The translations under genes were made by a program, and so were the position numbers. A stretch of DNA of 64,000 nucleotides from an uncultured Acidobacteriaceae bacterium (GTDB lineage: Bacteria; Acidobacteriota; Terriglobia; Terriglobales; Acidobacteriaceae). The notes beneath the pieces were generated by a model. It saw nothing but the letters and a program-made list of their open reading frames with translations. It did not search any database and was not told the DNA's origin. Of the stretch, positions 53,265 to 63,087 are shown one piece after another. The first letter of the stretch is position 1. Each line of letters begins with the position of its first letter. The stretch spans positions 248,001 through 312,000 of the forward strand of contig CALFMO010000006.1 of the NCBI GenBank assembly GCA_937879855.1. Direction: 5' to 3'.

Positions 53265-53797
53265 GGCTGCTCCTCGCTTCCACCTTGTTCGCCGCTGTTC
53301 TGGTCGGAAGTGGAAGGGGTGCTGACTGGAGGCGCACACCACTCCAAGGGCAGCGATCCAGAGTTCTTTGATCCGTCATCATCAGCCTTTGCTGGGGCAT
53401 CTTTGCTTGTTCCGGTTTTGGGCGTAGATTTCTTGTCCTTGGATTTCTGCTTGTCGCGTTGTTCGATGGCCTGCACCGCTTCCGTGATTTCTTTTTGAGC
53501 GGCATTGATAGCGCCACGAAGATTGCCGTGCGCTTTGCTGAATTGAATGAGCTTTTCGGGCATCTCCGCATCCAATTCCGCGGCGGTGCCCTCCAGGCAC
53601 AATGGGGTCGTAAGTGCCTTGATGGCGACTTCGGGCACCTTTGCGACTTCCTTGTGATGCCCTACTTTGTCGTTCACTTTGTTGTCAGACTCGAGGGTTT
53701 GTGGGATAACACAGACCCGCAGTCGGTCTTCGCCCAATCCAACTACCGTCAACGTCAGTGGGCGGGCCTTGATTAGCTCTGCTAGTTCTCTGAACAT
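53258..53797 (-). CDS. PRTRC system protein E
   Basis: This 179-residue protein starts MFRELAELIKARPLTLTVVG after AAAGGAA. It has a helical centre with LIQFSKAHGNLRGAINAAQK and a disordered Lys/Ser-rich tail (KQKSKDKKSTPKTGTSKDAP). It is the first gene of the minus-strand PRTRC run (E, C, small ORF, F, B, ThiF). Confidence 0.78.
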   Translation of the reverse strand: MFRELAELIKARPLTLTVVGLGEDRLRVCVIPQTLESDNKVNDKVGHHKEVAKVPEVAIKALTTPLCLEGTAAELDAEMPEKLIQFSKAHGNLRGAINAAQKEITEAVQAIEQRDKQKSKDKKSTPKTGTSKDAPAKADDDGSKNSGSLPLEWCAPPVSTPSTSDQNSGEQGGSEEQPC

Positions 53798-53934
53798 TAC
53801 ATTCCTTTCTTCGGCTCAATGCCGTTTGCTTTTATCCTTTTTGCTGATTGGATTGAAAGTTTCCCAAATCTTAAGGAGAGGCAGTCTGAACGCCTCTGAA
53901 CCTTGAAAGGCGTATCGCGACACCTTGATAACGA

Positions 53935-54450
53935 CTAGTCCGTCGTATTGAATATGCTCAGCTGTTCAGGTGTTGCTTCGTGACTGCACAGGTGGGTAGC
54001 TGAGTCCCGCTGTCGCGATGAGCCTGGCACATCGGAATCGAATAGCTGCTTACCGTATTTCGCGGCGATTAGAGTCGCGAGTGACAGATCGGCTTGTTTT
54101 TTCATTTCATTGAAATGTTGGCGCAGCTTATCGACGTGTGGCCCTGCTACGTCTCGCATTGCATGATTCAGATCAGCAGAAGTGTTGTGGTCCGACAACC
54201 AATATGTCGCGCCCATCTCTGCCGAGGTGCCACGCTGTGTTGGATCGAATTGGTCAACAAATCGTATGGTTTGTTCACCCGGAGATCCGAAGTAAAACTC
54301 ATAAAAACCGCGCCGATTGAAGTGCGCAATGAACGAGCAGTGAAGCGATATGTGCTGGTACAACCGTTCCGTGAAGTGCTCCGAACGGCAACCGTGCCTG
54401 AGAAATGCGATCCACGCTTTCAATACGAGCTGCTTTTCGGCGGCCGACAT
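53935..54450 (-). CDS. Element-borne hypothetical protein (171 aa)
   Basis: The preferred start is Met 54450, giving MSAAEKQLVLKAWIAFLRHG; the frame reaches 54582. It is rich in aromatic residues (FIAHFNRRGFYEFYFGSPG, SAEMGATYWLSDHNTSADLN) and has a helical end. No known family was recognised. It lies between the PRTRC run and the helicase gene on the same strand. Confidence 0.55.
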   Translation of the reverse strand: MSAAEKQLVLKAWIAFLRHGCRSEHFTERLYQHISLHCSFIAHFNRRGFYEFYFGSPGEQTIRFVDQFDPTQRGTSAEMGATYWLSDHNTSADLNHAMRDVAGPHVDKLRQHFNEMKKQADLSLATLIAAKYGKQLFDSDVPGSSRQRDSATHLCSHEATPEQLSIFNTTD

Positions 54451-54557
54451 AAATTCTTCGTCTTGGAATTCGTACTGTTTCACGATGATTTCCGATGGTG
54501 ATAGGATTTGGGCACTTGTCTCTGGCCAATAACATTCCGAGTTCCTTTCGTGCGTAA

Positions 54558-54905
54558 CTGGAGGAAATCCCCGTTCCCGCATTCTTATTCGATCGGGCTG
54601 AACACCGCGTTGTCGGCGCTAACCGTGAGTTTTGTCGATTGTGCGGATACAGTGAGGATGAACTCTTGGACTTGTCGCCCGACCTCTTGAAGCCTGAATA
54701 TGTACAGCCTGCTGAACAGGCGATGCAGGCTGACATACCTTCGGAAGGCATGACGGATTGGTTTTTCAAGAAGAAGGACGGCAGCGCCCTCTTTCTCCGT
54801 TGCAAATACCGGGTTAACCAAATCGTCGATCTCAAGTCCCAACTACGCGAAATTCATTTCACAATTGTCCTACAGACCTCGGTAGAGGAATTCGTTAGCC
54901 CCTAG
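54558..54905 (+). pseudogene. PAS-domain fragment without a proper start
   Basis: After a TAA at 54555-54557 the frame reads LEEIPVPAFLFDRAEHRVVG, then NREFCRLCGYSEDELLDLSP and DWFFKKKDGSALFLRCKYRV, a clear PAS core. The only starts available are CTG 54558 or, deep in the domain, TTG 54639. No output domain follows. It is a lone PAS piece on the opposite strand to its neighbours, so probably a remnant. A rare CTG start cannot be excluded. Confidence 0.6.
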
Positions 54906-54914
54906 AAGTCGACG

Positions 54915-57900
54915 CTATTGGAACAGGAACAACACTCCCTGTTCTTCAACTCGCGGGCGCGACCGCTTGGCCTGACGCACATTCGATGCCTGCGAATACT
55001 GCTCGATCAAGGCTGCCATCGAAGGCCCAGGCTGCATCTCGGGCCCTTCCATAATCAACGCGGGGTCGATGAGAGTAGGCGCATCCGGTTCGGGTGACGA
55101 CGCGGAAAAAGAGTCCGGATCGGGTGGCAAGACCCATTCTTCGACGCATACAACCTTGACTTCAGTTGCCGATGCGGCATCAATCATGGTTGCGGCTTCG
55201 TCAGCATCGGAGTCCGGTCCCATCGCCGGATAAAGATCCAGCAGCTTCGTAAGAATCGGCAAGCCGACTCTTGTATCAGTCGGAATGAAGAATCGTTGCT
55301 TGTATTTGATTTGTTCGTTAATGAGACCCAACCGTCGGAGTTCACCGAAGCGGTCTGAATCCGTGCAGACGAGCTCGATGGCCGGCTCACGCTGCAGCAT
55401 CGTTCGCTTCAAGTGCATCTGGCAGGCCAGCTCGATTTGGTCACCTTGTTCGAGCACAGAAGCAAATACCTGTTCGGGGTTATTGCATGGGTTTCCGAGT
55501 CCGAGCGACCTCAGCACTTTGCCGATGCCGACGCGCGGTATTTCGGCGCCGACAATCCGCTGTCCATCTTTGGTGCTTACTCTTACCACCGATAAGTGCG
55601 CGCTCTGTTCAGTCTTCAGTTTGTGCCACAGCGGAATGATGGCTCCGGCAATGATATGAACGGTCGAAGTATCGACCGTCGGAGCCAAAGCAAATCTCTT
55701 TATCCACCATGTTCGTGCAGCGGCTGCCGTGACAACGCGATATCTTTCGGCCAGATCTTGCTGGTTGATATAGGTGTGTCGGGCTGCTTCCGGCTTCCAG
55801 ACGGAAAACGTTTGATAGGTCGAGCCATCTGTACTGGTGTGCCTACCGGACGGTAGTGCCAGAATGTACTCACCTTTCTTTCGATGAAAGGCAAAAGCAC
55901 CGTGATTGTTGAATCGGAGCCGATCTGCCTGCTCAAATGAAACTGTGTCGCTGGGCCGGTCTACTTCCAGCGTGTATAAAACGGTTTCTGCTCCGGTGAC
56001 TCGGTCAGTGTGGACCAGGACAGGGGGTTTGGCTATGCGGATCGCCAACGCACGGATATCGGTAACGCCTTCGTCAAAGGTGCCGCTGGCTTTCGCGTAC
56101 CTTACGGTTTGGTCAAAGAGATCTGCGAAATAGTCGAATAGTGCATTTTGTTCTTCTACTTCGAGGGCCAGCACGCGATTCAGGAAGCGTGGAACATTGA
56201 ACAGATCTTCCTTTCGGATTTCCTCAGTGCCATCCGCACGTGTGACCAGCAATCCGATATCGCGCAGAGTTTGTTTTGAATCCTTCAGGCCTTTTACGCT
56301 TTCGCCGGCAACAATCCTCTTGTACATCAGGCACAGTGCCGAGCGGCCCTCATGGGTCTCAAAGTTGTACCTCTGCCAATCAGCATTGTCGGCTGCTCCT
56401 CGGTCCCCCTTCGTGAGTGCGCCGAGGCTTTGCAGTCGGCGCGCAATGGTGGAACTGAATCGCTTTTCACCTCCAAGCTCCGTGCTGAGCAGAACATATT
56501 CTGGCGGCATGGCCTGGTCGCTTCGATGGGTTCGACCGAAGCATTGCATCTGCTTGTCCGCGCTCCACCCCAATTCAAGGGTGATATGAACCCTCCGTTC
56601 GCGATTCTTAGCACGATTAGACGAATGCAGCGAAATACCAATCGATCCTGCGTCGCTGATGATTGAGACCCGACACACTCCCGCCTGGAAACGTTCCATG
56701 GAATCAACGTTGACACGGTTCATCGGCACGCCTTCTGGCGCCCGTTTCTTGTACTCGACCCTGCCGGTGATCTGATCCCGAATGAGCCGGCGAGCCCGCC
56801 CTGTGATCTCGGCTACATGCCTTTCGCCGAAATGATTAACGATCTGATCCAATGGGTTTTCCGGTAGGTTCAGCGACGAAAGTCCGTCAAGTAGAGCCTG
56901 CTTCATCCTTAACGCTTCCTGGCTCTGGACTGGATCTCCGTTTTCGTTCCGGGCGAGAACCTTGATTTTCTGGCCGGTGGCCGTGTCCGTCTCATCCATA
57001 TAGACGTTGGTCGGAAATCCACGCTCAATCATGGCCGCGATGATCTCGCGGGGTGAGAAATCCAGGTCTTCGAGTGCACCGCCGTCGGCGGTAACACGCG
57101 AGATTTGTTCCCGAGTTTTGGCCTCACCCGTTCCCACCAGCGAAATCACAGCTGACTTACCCTGCGCTAAAGCGGCTTCCGCTTCTTCAATGACGCTCGG
57201 TACTTTGAACGCGCAGATGACCTGCCGGAAGAAGCGCTGATGATCGCCCCAGAACTTCTGCAAAGCGATACCTTTGGCGCGCCCTCCGGCATTGGTGATG
57301 TCGAGCGCCTCCCAGATGTTCTGCAAGACGGCTTGCCACGCTCGTGCAGCATGGTTGTACATCTTGCGCTGCTCGGGGGTGAGAGGATGAACACGTTCGC
57401 GGTATTCGACGGCTTTGCCACTGGCAGGATCCACCCCAAATGAGATAGAGCCTGACAGATACATACCGAGACTCTTCATGTCGCGGCTTACCATTTCCAT
57501 CGCACCTACGCCGCCACCGTCGATCTCGCTCAGAAATTGCGTAAAACCTTGCGGGAAGTTTGTGCCAGGTCCCCAGAGTCCCAATCGCGTCATGTAAGCC
57601 ATGTTGCGAACATCGGTTGCACCTGTCGCCGACGAATACACCACCCGATAGTCGAAGTTCTCTTTCGGGTCTTGCAAATCAATGACAGCTTGCCCTGTTT
57701 GGGTAGGCTCACCTCCGCCACTTGCAAGGGCGTTCTTAGCTTTATGCGCTTCATCGAAGATGACCACAGCCTCTGGACCTAGCCATGTGCGGATTTGATC
57801 GAATCTTCTGGCACCCGTTCTCGAAGTTGCGATTAGTGAGGAATACGAACTGAAGATGACTCCTCGCGGCAGCGTGATATCGCCGGATGCGTCGTAATCG

Positions 57901-59318
57901 TTGATCTGCGCCAACGGAATGGCCACACCGAGGTCAGTCAGGTCGCGGCGCGTCGACTCGATCAGGTCATTGTTTACAGAGAACCAGATGGCACGTTGGC
58001 GGCCTTGAAACCAGTTGTCCACGATAATCCCGGCCAAAACTCGTCCCTTTCCAACTCCAGTGCCGTCCCCGACAAAGAAGCCGCCGCGTGCACCGTCCGG
58101 CAACCTTTGTTCATGTCGCTGGCCCGCGTAGATAACGCGTTCCAACTGAATCACGGAGAGCTTTCCTTCCGTGATGATCTCGAGCGGCAGCCTCGGACGA
58201 TACGTGATGTTTGGAGGTGTTACCGATGCCATGGAAGCCGATTCGACAATCATGGAGGGATGTTGAATTGCACCCTTCAGCTTTGCGGACACATACGGCA
58301 CGAAAACAGCTGGTGCCGACTCCGGTCCCGGGTCGTCTGGTTCTGACAAGGACAGTGATCGCTTGGGTATGCTGCGAAGAGCAGTCCACGCTTCCTCGAC
58401 GCTTTCGGCGCTTCCCCAGATGATGTGGCCGAGTTGCCGCTGCCAACTCCCTCCCGGGGTTGGCCCCATCTTGTCGATAACCAGAATCTGCAGACCCCAG
58501 CTGGTTCCGTACTTGCGATACACCTTGCCGGAAAGGCCGAAATTCGCTCGCACGTTGTAAATCGACGCAATCTTTTGCCACCAGCCAATCGCGCCTGATC
58601 TTTCGAAACCCAGACTCTCGCCGGCAATCGCGACCAATCGACCATTCTGCGACAACCTGCGGAGTGCGCTCTCGATGTGGTTGACCCCGTACCTGGAATG
58701 ATGCTGTGCCACTCTTCCGCCAGTTGCCGTGAACGGCGGATTCATCAGCACACAGCTGGGAACAATTTCCAGCGGCAGAACATCGTCAGCAATTTCGGCA
58801 TTCAGAGCATGTGTGGAAAACCCCAGACTCTGGAGCAGACCGCGACGGCGCTCATTGATTTCGTTGCAGACGACATTTGCACCCGCCAAACGGGGCCAGA
58901 TTGCCAGGCTTCCGGTGCCGGCGGAAGGTTCAAGGACGGTCTCTCCCGGTTGAAGGTCGAGCAAGCGGGCAGCAAGAAAAGCAAGGGATGGGGGTGTAGA
59001 AAATTGCTGAAGCTCCGTCTGCTCAAGCGTACGATCCGTCTGCGTTGCCAGCCGCGCGGTCAACTGGTCGAGCGTGGAAAACGCCTCCGCGTCCTTACTC
59101 AGCAGGGGTGCTCCCGCCTCGAGCAGATAAGTATTGACTGCCGCTTCCTGTGCGTCGTAGGCATCGCGGGATGTGTAAGCTCCCTGCGCCTGGGTTCCGC
59201 CAAAGGCGATATCGGCAAGCTGTCTCAACCTTGGGTTGTCGAACGATTCACCACCCGCGAGGCGCGTGGCAATTTCATGGACGAGTGCTTGCATACGGCG
59301 GGTGAAGTCTTCGGTCAT
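54915..59318 (-). CDS. Strawberry-notch-type helicase fused to a methyltransferase-like domain
   Basis: This 1467-residue protein starts at ATG 59318 (CGAGGAT upstream). The N-terminal third has a SAM-type fold with LEPSAGTG (129-136) and MNPPF (192-196). The central part is a superfamily 2 helicase with Walker A GDGTGVGKG (417-425) and DEAH (522-525). The C-terminal helicase half has IISDAGSIGISLHSSNRAKN and the motif VI-like QCFGRTHRSDQ. The order matches strawberry-notch proteins found on plasmids and phages. A role in DNA transfer, remodelling or anti-restriction is possible but not shown. Confidence 0.85.
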   Translation of the reverse strand: MTEDFTRRMQALVHEIATRLAGGESFDNPRLRQLADIAFGGTQAQGAYTSRDAYDAQEAAVNTYLLEAGAPLLSKDAEAFSTLDQLTARLATQTDRTLEQTELQQFSTPPSLAFLAARLLDLQPGETVLEPSAGTGSLAIWPRLAGANVVCNEINERRRGLLQSLGFSTHALNAEIADDVLPLEIVPSCVLMNPPFTATGGRVAQHHSRYGVNHIESALRRLSQNGRLVAIAGESLGFERSGAIGWWQKIASIYNVRANFGLSGKVYRKYGTSWGLQILVIDKMGPTPGGSWQRQLGHIIWGSAESVEEAWTALRSIPKRSLSLSEPDDPGPESAPAVFVPYVSAKLKGAIQHPSMIVESASMASVTPPNITYRPRLPLEIITEGKLSVIQLERVIYAGQRHEQRLPDGARGGFFVGDGTGVGKGRVLAGIIVDNWFQGRQRAIWFSVNNDLIESTRRDLTDLGVAIPLAQINDYDASGDITLPRGVIFSSYSSLIATSRTGARRFDQIRTWLGPEAVVIFDEAHKAKNALASGGGEPTQTGQAVIDLQDPKENFDYRVVYSSATGATDVRNMAYMTRLGLWGPGTNFPQGFTQFLSEIDGGGVGAMEMVSRDMKSLGMYLSGSISFGVDPASGKAVEYRERVHPLTPEQRKMYNHAARAWQAVLQNIWEALDITNAGGRAKGIALQKFWGDHQRFFRQVICAFKVPSVIEEAEAALAQGKSAVISLVGTGEAKTREQISRVTADGGALEDLDFSPREIIAAMIERGFPTNVYMDETDTATGQKIKVLARNENGDPVQSQEALRMKQALLDGLSSLNLPENPLDQIVNHFGERHVAEITGRARRLIRDQITGRVEYKKRAPEGVPMNRVNVDSMERFQAGVCRVSIISDAGSIGISLHSSNRAKNRERRVHITLELGWSADKQMQCFGRTHRSDQAMPPEYVLLSTELGGEKRFSSTIARRLQSLGALTKGDRGAADNADWQRYNFETHEGRSALCLMYKRIVAGESVKGLKDSKQTLRDIGLLVTRADGTEEIRKEDLFNVPRFLNRVLALEVEEQNALFDYFADLFDQTVRYAKASGTFDEGVTDIRALAIRIAKPPVLVHTDRVTGAETVLYTLEVDRPSDTVSFEQADRLRFNNHGAFAFHRKKGEYILALPSGRHTSTDGSTYQTFSVWKPEAARHTYINQQDLAERYRVVTAAAARTWWIKRFALAPTVDTSTVHIIAGAIIPLWHKLKTEQSAHLSVVRVSTKDGQRIVGAEIPRVGIGKVLRSLGLGNPCNNPEQVFASVLEQGDQIELACQMHLKRTMLQREPAIELVCTDSDRFGELRRLGLINEQIKYKQRFFIPTDTRVGLPILTKLLDLYPAMGPDSDADEAATMIDAASATEVKVVCVEEWVLPPDPDSFSASSPEPDAPTLIDPALIMEGPEMQPGPSMAALIEQYSQASNVRQAKRSRPRVEEQGVLFLFQ

Positions 59319-59452
59319 TGAATCCTCGGCGCATTAGGGCTTGGTGGGAATCGGCGAATGGTGCTTGTCGAGCTTTGGGAGGAAGGTATTTCCGGGGTGG
59401 AAGGAGTAACGGAAAAACGCAGGGTGCTGCCTATACCGATTGACCTGGCAAC

Positions 59453-61156
59453 TCAGACATGCTTTGAATCGGCTTCAGTCCCATTCAATTCGACTGTCCA
59501 GCCATCGCTACCCGACCGAATGAATTTGATTTCGGTGACTCCGAGTTGTTCGGCCTGGTGAGTGATGTAGGAGTCAAGAGATCGACGGACTTGCGACATC
59601 AGGGATGCACGCTGTCCGTGCAAGTAGCGGGAGATTATTTCGGTGACCAGATCGTCGTGGCGGTCGCATTGCGTTTGCCATGAGTCGTTTTCCACGTCGT
59701 CGGACGACCAGAATGTCGCCCACATGAGGAACTCGTGCAGCGAAAACGGCTCCCCGTTCCCCTTGTCCCAAGGGCTGTCTTGTATCAAAACAAAGATCGG
59801 ATCGACTCCGTATTCATCCTCAGTATCAACGTGAACCAAGGCCGGTATGGAAACGATCTTGGAGTCATGTTCAGGCTCCTCAATGGTGATCTTTAGCTCT
59901 ATTGCTTTGGGCCGCGCCGCAATACGTTCTTTCGTGCACTCCGCGTACTGCACTCCATCAACCAAAACCTCGACAGCCGTCAGTCTGGGGAGGCGGTCGT
60001 ACCACGAGTAACCCTGGTATTCAGGCTTCTCCTCGTAGAGAACAAAGTCGAGATCTGCGCCGGAGTTTAGCGCAGCTTGCAAAGTATATTGGTCCGTTAG
60101 CTCGGACCTCACCAAGAGGGCTTCGTCGAGCGTCGAGACAATGTTTGTTTCTCCCTCTCCGAACAGAGGTTCCATGTCATTGTCACGGGCAGACACGCTC
60201 CAGGTCGTGAGCAGGCAGGCGGCTTCTTTGAGTTGAATGCCAAGCTGGAGAGCCTCTTTCCAGTTCCTGTACGGTAGAGCGTGTTGTGCCTGCCGCTCGA
60301 AACAACCATATGCGGCGGCAGTAGCTCTCCTCTTGAACGCCACTAGAAATTCGCTTTCGATTACGCTGCGTCTGTCAGGCAGTTGGAGTTTGATGCGGCC
60401 GGTTTCGCGAACATTGAATCGAACCTGGAGCGCCAGCGTCAGTCCTTTGTGATCGTTCGTGAGAATGCCCCAAAAACTCGGAAAGTTCTCATGAATTAAT
60501 GCACCGTAGAAATTCCAGTTGTCGTCTCTGTACCCAGTGAAATTGTGTTCGAACCTGATTGCGAATCCGACCTCGATACCATCGATTTCTTCGCGGTATA
60601 TCGAACCCGCCAGAAAGTCATGTTGAGGAAGTATTTCTCCGTTTAGGCAAACATCAAGCGGGCAGAATTTAGCAACCGACGCAAGAACTGCGGATAGAGT
60701 CAGCCTCGTGGATGGTCGCGTAAAACGCAGGCGGGTCCCTGGTATGTAGGCATGATCTTTCACTTCCGCGTCGGCGTTACCTAGGAACACGTCTCGGGAG
60801 AGGGTGACCGTTTTGCTGAGACTGGTTACCTCGACACCGCACTGGCAGAGCGAGAAGAAGCCCATTCCGGCTGGATCTTCCGTATCCTGAGTTTCCTGAT
60901 CCCATCCAGACCGTCCTAACGTGACCAGGTTCTGAAAACTTTCAATGCCAATTCCATTGTCTTCAACGGTGACAACACAGTGAATTGGCTCCGCTGGAAT
61001 CTCCTCCAGACTGACATTGACCGTTGTCGCGCCAGCACGTCGCGCGTTTTGGAGAATCTCAATGAAAATCCCTCTGTCGTCATTGCAGAACAGACGGTCT
61101 GCTTTTTGCAAGATTCCAACGTCAACTCTGCCCCGGATGAGCGCAGGCGTTCCCAT
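59453..61156 (-). CDS. GHKL/HSP90-like ATPase
   Basis: This 567-residue protein starts at ATG 61156 after AAAGGAG. It has the Bergerat fold motifs in order: N-box IFIEILQNARRAGATTV, G1 VEDNGIGIES and G2 DPAGMGFFSL. The C-terminal two thirds have no named domain. GHKL ATPases include HSP90, MutL, gyrase B and several phage-defence ATPases. Its position directly upstream of the helicase gene (134 bp) suggests a joint role. Confidence 0.8.
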   Translation of the reverse strand: MGTPALIRGRVDVGILQKADRLFCNDDRGIFIEILQNARRAGATTVNVSLEEIPAEPIHCVVTVEDNGIGIESFQNLVTLGRSGWDQETQDTEDPAGMGFFSLCQCGVEVTSLSKTVTLSRDVFLGNADAEVKDHAYIPGTRLRFTRPSTRLTLSAVLASVAKFCPLDVCLNGEILPQHDFLAGSIYREEIDGIEVGFAIRFEHNFTGYRDDNWNFYGALIHENFPSFWGILTNDHKGLTLALQVRFNVRETGRIKLQLPDRRSVIESEFLVAFKRRATAAAYGCFERQAQHALPYRNWKEALQLGIQLKEAACLLTTWSVSARDNDMEPLFGEGETNIVSTLDEALLVRSELTDQYTLQAALNSGADLDFVLYEEKPEYQGYSWYDRLPRLTAVEVLVDGVQYAECTKERIAARPKAIELKITIEEPEHDSKIVSIPALVHVDTEDEYGVDPIFVLIQDSPWDKGNGEPFSLHEFLMWATFWSSDDVENDSWQTQCDRHDDLVTEIISRYLHGQRASLMSQVRRSLDSYITHQAEQLGVTEIKFIRSGSDGWTVELNGTEADSKHV

Positions 61157-61196
61157 AGTGAACTCCTTTGTGAGAGTGGAAATGTCGACTTACGAT

Positions 61197-61586
61197 TCAG
61201 AGTGCGATGAGGTCTGGACCCTGCGAGCGCACTGTGCTTTCCCGGATCCACACCATCAATACAAAAGTTGAGGCGAGGCCTCGGGTTTCCATGCGCAAAT
61301 GCTGAGAGAGTACGCCGCAGGTCATCACGTCCTTACGATGACAAAGGTCGTTTGTAAAGGAATGGCCATCGCGAGTCCACTCGGCTACCAAAGGAGGGTG
61401 TTGCAGGTCATACATTTCTGTATTCCCCGCTTGCCACTCCTGCAAGGCCAGATCGTTTCGTATGAGTCGGAATTCGAGTGGAGATGTAATGAAGTGGAAG
61501 CTCTGCAATTCAACCGTCTGTCCAAACTGTGATCTCAAGTCCAGACTAAGCGTTGTCCCAAACGCAGCAGTAAAAGTCACGATCAC
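61197..61586 (-). CDS. Possible small protein (129 aa)
   Basis: The start overlaps the stop of the upstream small gene by four bases (ATGA), which supports expression. The text TVELQSFHFITSPLEFRLIR and EMYDLQHPPLVAEWTRDG is protein-like with a beta-rich pattern. No family was recognised. Confidence 0.45.
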   Translation of the reverse strand: MIVTFTAAFGTTLSLDLRSQFGQTVELQSFHFITSPLEFRLIRNDLALQEWQAGNTEMYDLQHPPLVAEWTRDGHSFTNDLCHRKDVMTCGVLSQHLRMETRGLASTFVLMVWIRESTVRSQGPDLIAL

Positions 61587-61807
61587 GACGATGGCCGTTC
61601 GAAAATCCGGTCCATCCGCATCCGGACAGCGCGGGCGGCCTTTGCCGACAGCTTCCCGCGATCCGGACCTGAGACTCTTCTACCTTTCAGAACGTAATTC
61701 AAGTATGTACGCGCGTACTGCTTCTTTGCGGCGCTACGAATGCTTCCGATGTATTTGCCGGCATTGAATCCAGCGATCGTATGCGGGTCACCGTTAATCT
61801 GAGTCAT
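61583..61807 (-). CDS. Small basic protein (74 aa)
   Basis: Met 61807 starts MTQINGDPHTIAGFNAGKYI; the rest is rich in Lys/Arg (SIRSAAKKQYARTYLNYVLK, KLSAKAARAVRMRMDRIF). It may bind nucleic acid. A longer frame reaches 61843. It is coupled to the gene at 61197-61586 by ATGA overlap. Confidence 0.55.
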   Translation of the reverse strand: MTQINGDPHTIAGFNAGKYIGSIRSAAKKQYARTYLNYVLKGRRVSGPDRGKLSAKAARAVRMRMDRIFERPSS

Positions 61808-62002
61808 TACATCGCTCCTTGCTGAATGTAGAAGCCAATGCATTCGCCATCGAAACCACGCGCAACCGTAATTGATGACGCCAGAGTGATGATTTCCCCA
61901 GAGTGCACGAAGGCGAATTAGGAAATAGTTGTATCTGGGGCATTGCGGATGAAGTTAAAAAGCGAGGCTGCCTTGCGGCTTGGGAAGCGAACTCGCGTTC
62001 GG

Positions 62003-62401
62003 TTAAATCTTGAGGTCGGTAAGGTATTCCGCTTGGCCCAATTGCGGATCGACCTTCAGAGTGCTTCGCTCCGGCCGCTTCGGTTTGTGTTGCACTACAA
62101 CGGCTGATTTGGGCGCCATGAATTTGTCGACGAACTCCCTAACCTGCTGTTCCGACGGAAACTGGGGGGTATTCCACTCCCCCTAATAGTAGTCGCCATC
62201 GACCACGTAGCTATAGGAGAGGGTTCCATAAAGCGGAGCCGAAGCATCGCCGCCTAACGAACGTATTCGGACAAGAGCCTCGACCGTTCCATTCACCGTT
62301 GGCCACGTTTCGCAGCCACGATACCGGAAAAAATAAACTATGCAGGAGGTGACCCCGACGACCAGGGCGATTATAGAAAACCAGAAGACCAGAGTAGACA
62401 T
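62003..62401 (-). pseudogene. DUF3592-like membrane protein interrupted by one in-frame TAG
   Basis: ATG 62401 begins a membrane helix (VFWFSIIALVVGVTSCIVYF) followed by CETWPTVNGTVEAL and LSYSYVVDGDYY, then TAG (62183-62185). The same frame continues GEWNTPQFPSEQQVREFVDK and HKPKRPERSTLKVD to TAA at 62003. DUF3592 proteins have this layout, with a residue such as Ser where the TAG stands (YxG). A single base change would restore 132 residues. It may be a recent nonsense mutation, a sequencing error or a read-through site. Confidence 0.6.
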
Positions 62402-62459
62402 AGATTAGGCGAGGTTGTCTGCTCGTACGACTGGGACAGATTGTACTCCAACTTCGGTC

Positions 62460-63011
62460 TCAGTCCTCGCTAGGCAACATGAATGTAAGACACGGTTCGC
62501 CTCGATCTCCAGGACTGGCTACAACCTTCAGTTGAACTTCACGATATATTCCGCCCGCAGCTGGTTTTTCGTTACCGTCGTTCTCTGCGCCATTGGGTAG
62601 GCATAAAAACTCAAACAACAATTCGTTACCATTCAGTTTTTGCCTGCTTGCCGCAGATCGAAACATCCAGATAATGTCCCAATAACGGCCCTTGATGTCC
62701 TGCGACCCTCTGAACTGTTCCGGCACCTCCACGTAGCGGTGGAAAACTGCATGTGTCATCGCCACGTCAAAGATGAGACCAGCATTTCTATTGAGTTCGT
62801 CGAAAGGATCATCAGTGCAGTCGACCAAAACGCCATCTTCAATCGCTTGCGCTCGTGAGTAAAGGCTGATCAGCTCCGTGGGTCCGAATGTCGGGTGATC
62901 GATTGTGTCGCCCTGCTTCGGTGGCGCGGATGTTTGCACCTTTTCGCACCATGGTCGATGCCGGCCAACCGGCTTCCGGCAGTTGACACAATATGTCTCG
63001 GCACAATCCAT
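62460..63011 (-). CDS. DUF6573-like protein with an N-terminal zinc-ribbon-like start
   Basis: AGAGAGG precedes the ATG. The N-terminus has C-x2-C and a further Cys (CVNCRKPVGRHRPWC). The centre LISLYSRAQAIEDGVLVDCT and LIFDVAMTHAVFHRYVEVP is the pattern of small plasmid/phage proteins grouped as DUF6573. The end is a beta strand VKVVASPGDRGEPCLTFML. The role is unknown. It is conserved cargo of mobile elements. Confidence 0.65.
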   Translation of the reverse strand: MDCAETYCVNCRKPVGRHRPWCEKVQTSAPPKQGDTIDHPTFGPTELISLYSRAQAIEDGVLVDCTDDPFDELNRNAGLIFDVAMTHAVFHRYVEVPEQFRGSQDIKGRYWDIIWMFRSAASRQKLNGNELLFEFLCLPNGAENDGNEKPAAGGIYREVQLKVVASPGDRGEPCLTFMLPSED

Positions 63012-63087
63012 CGAACCTCTCTTTCAGGGACCTGCGCTTTGTAAGCACCGGTAGAATTCGCTGCGAATCGAGAGAGTGACAGCACGT

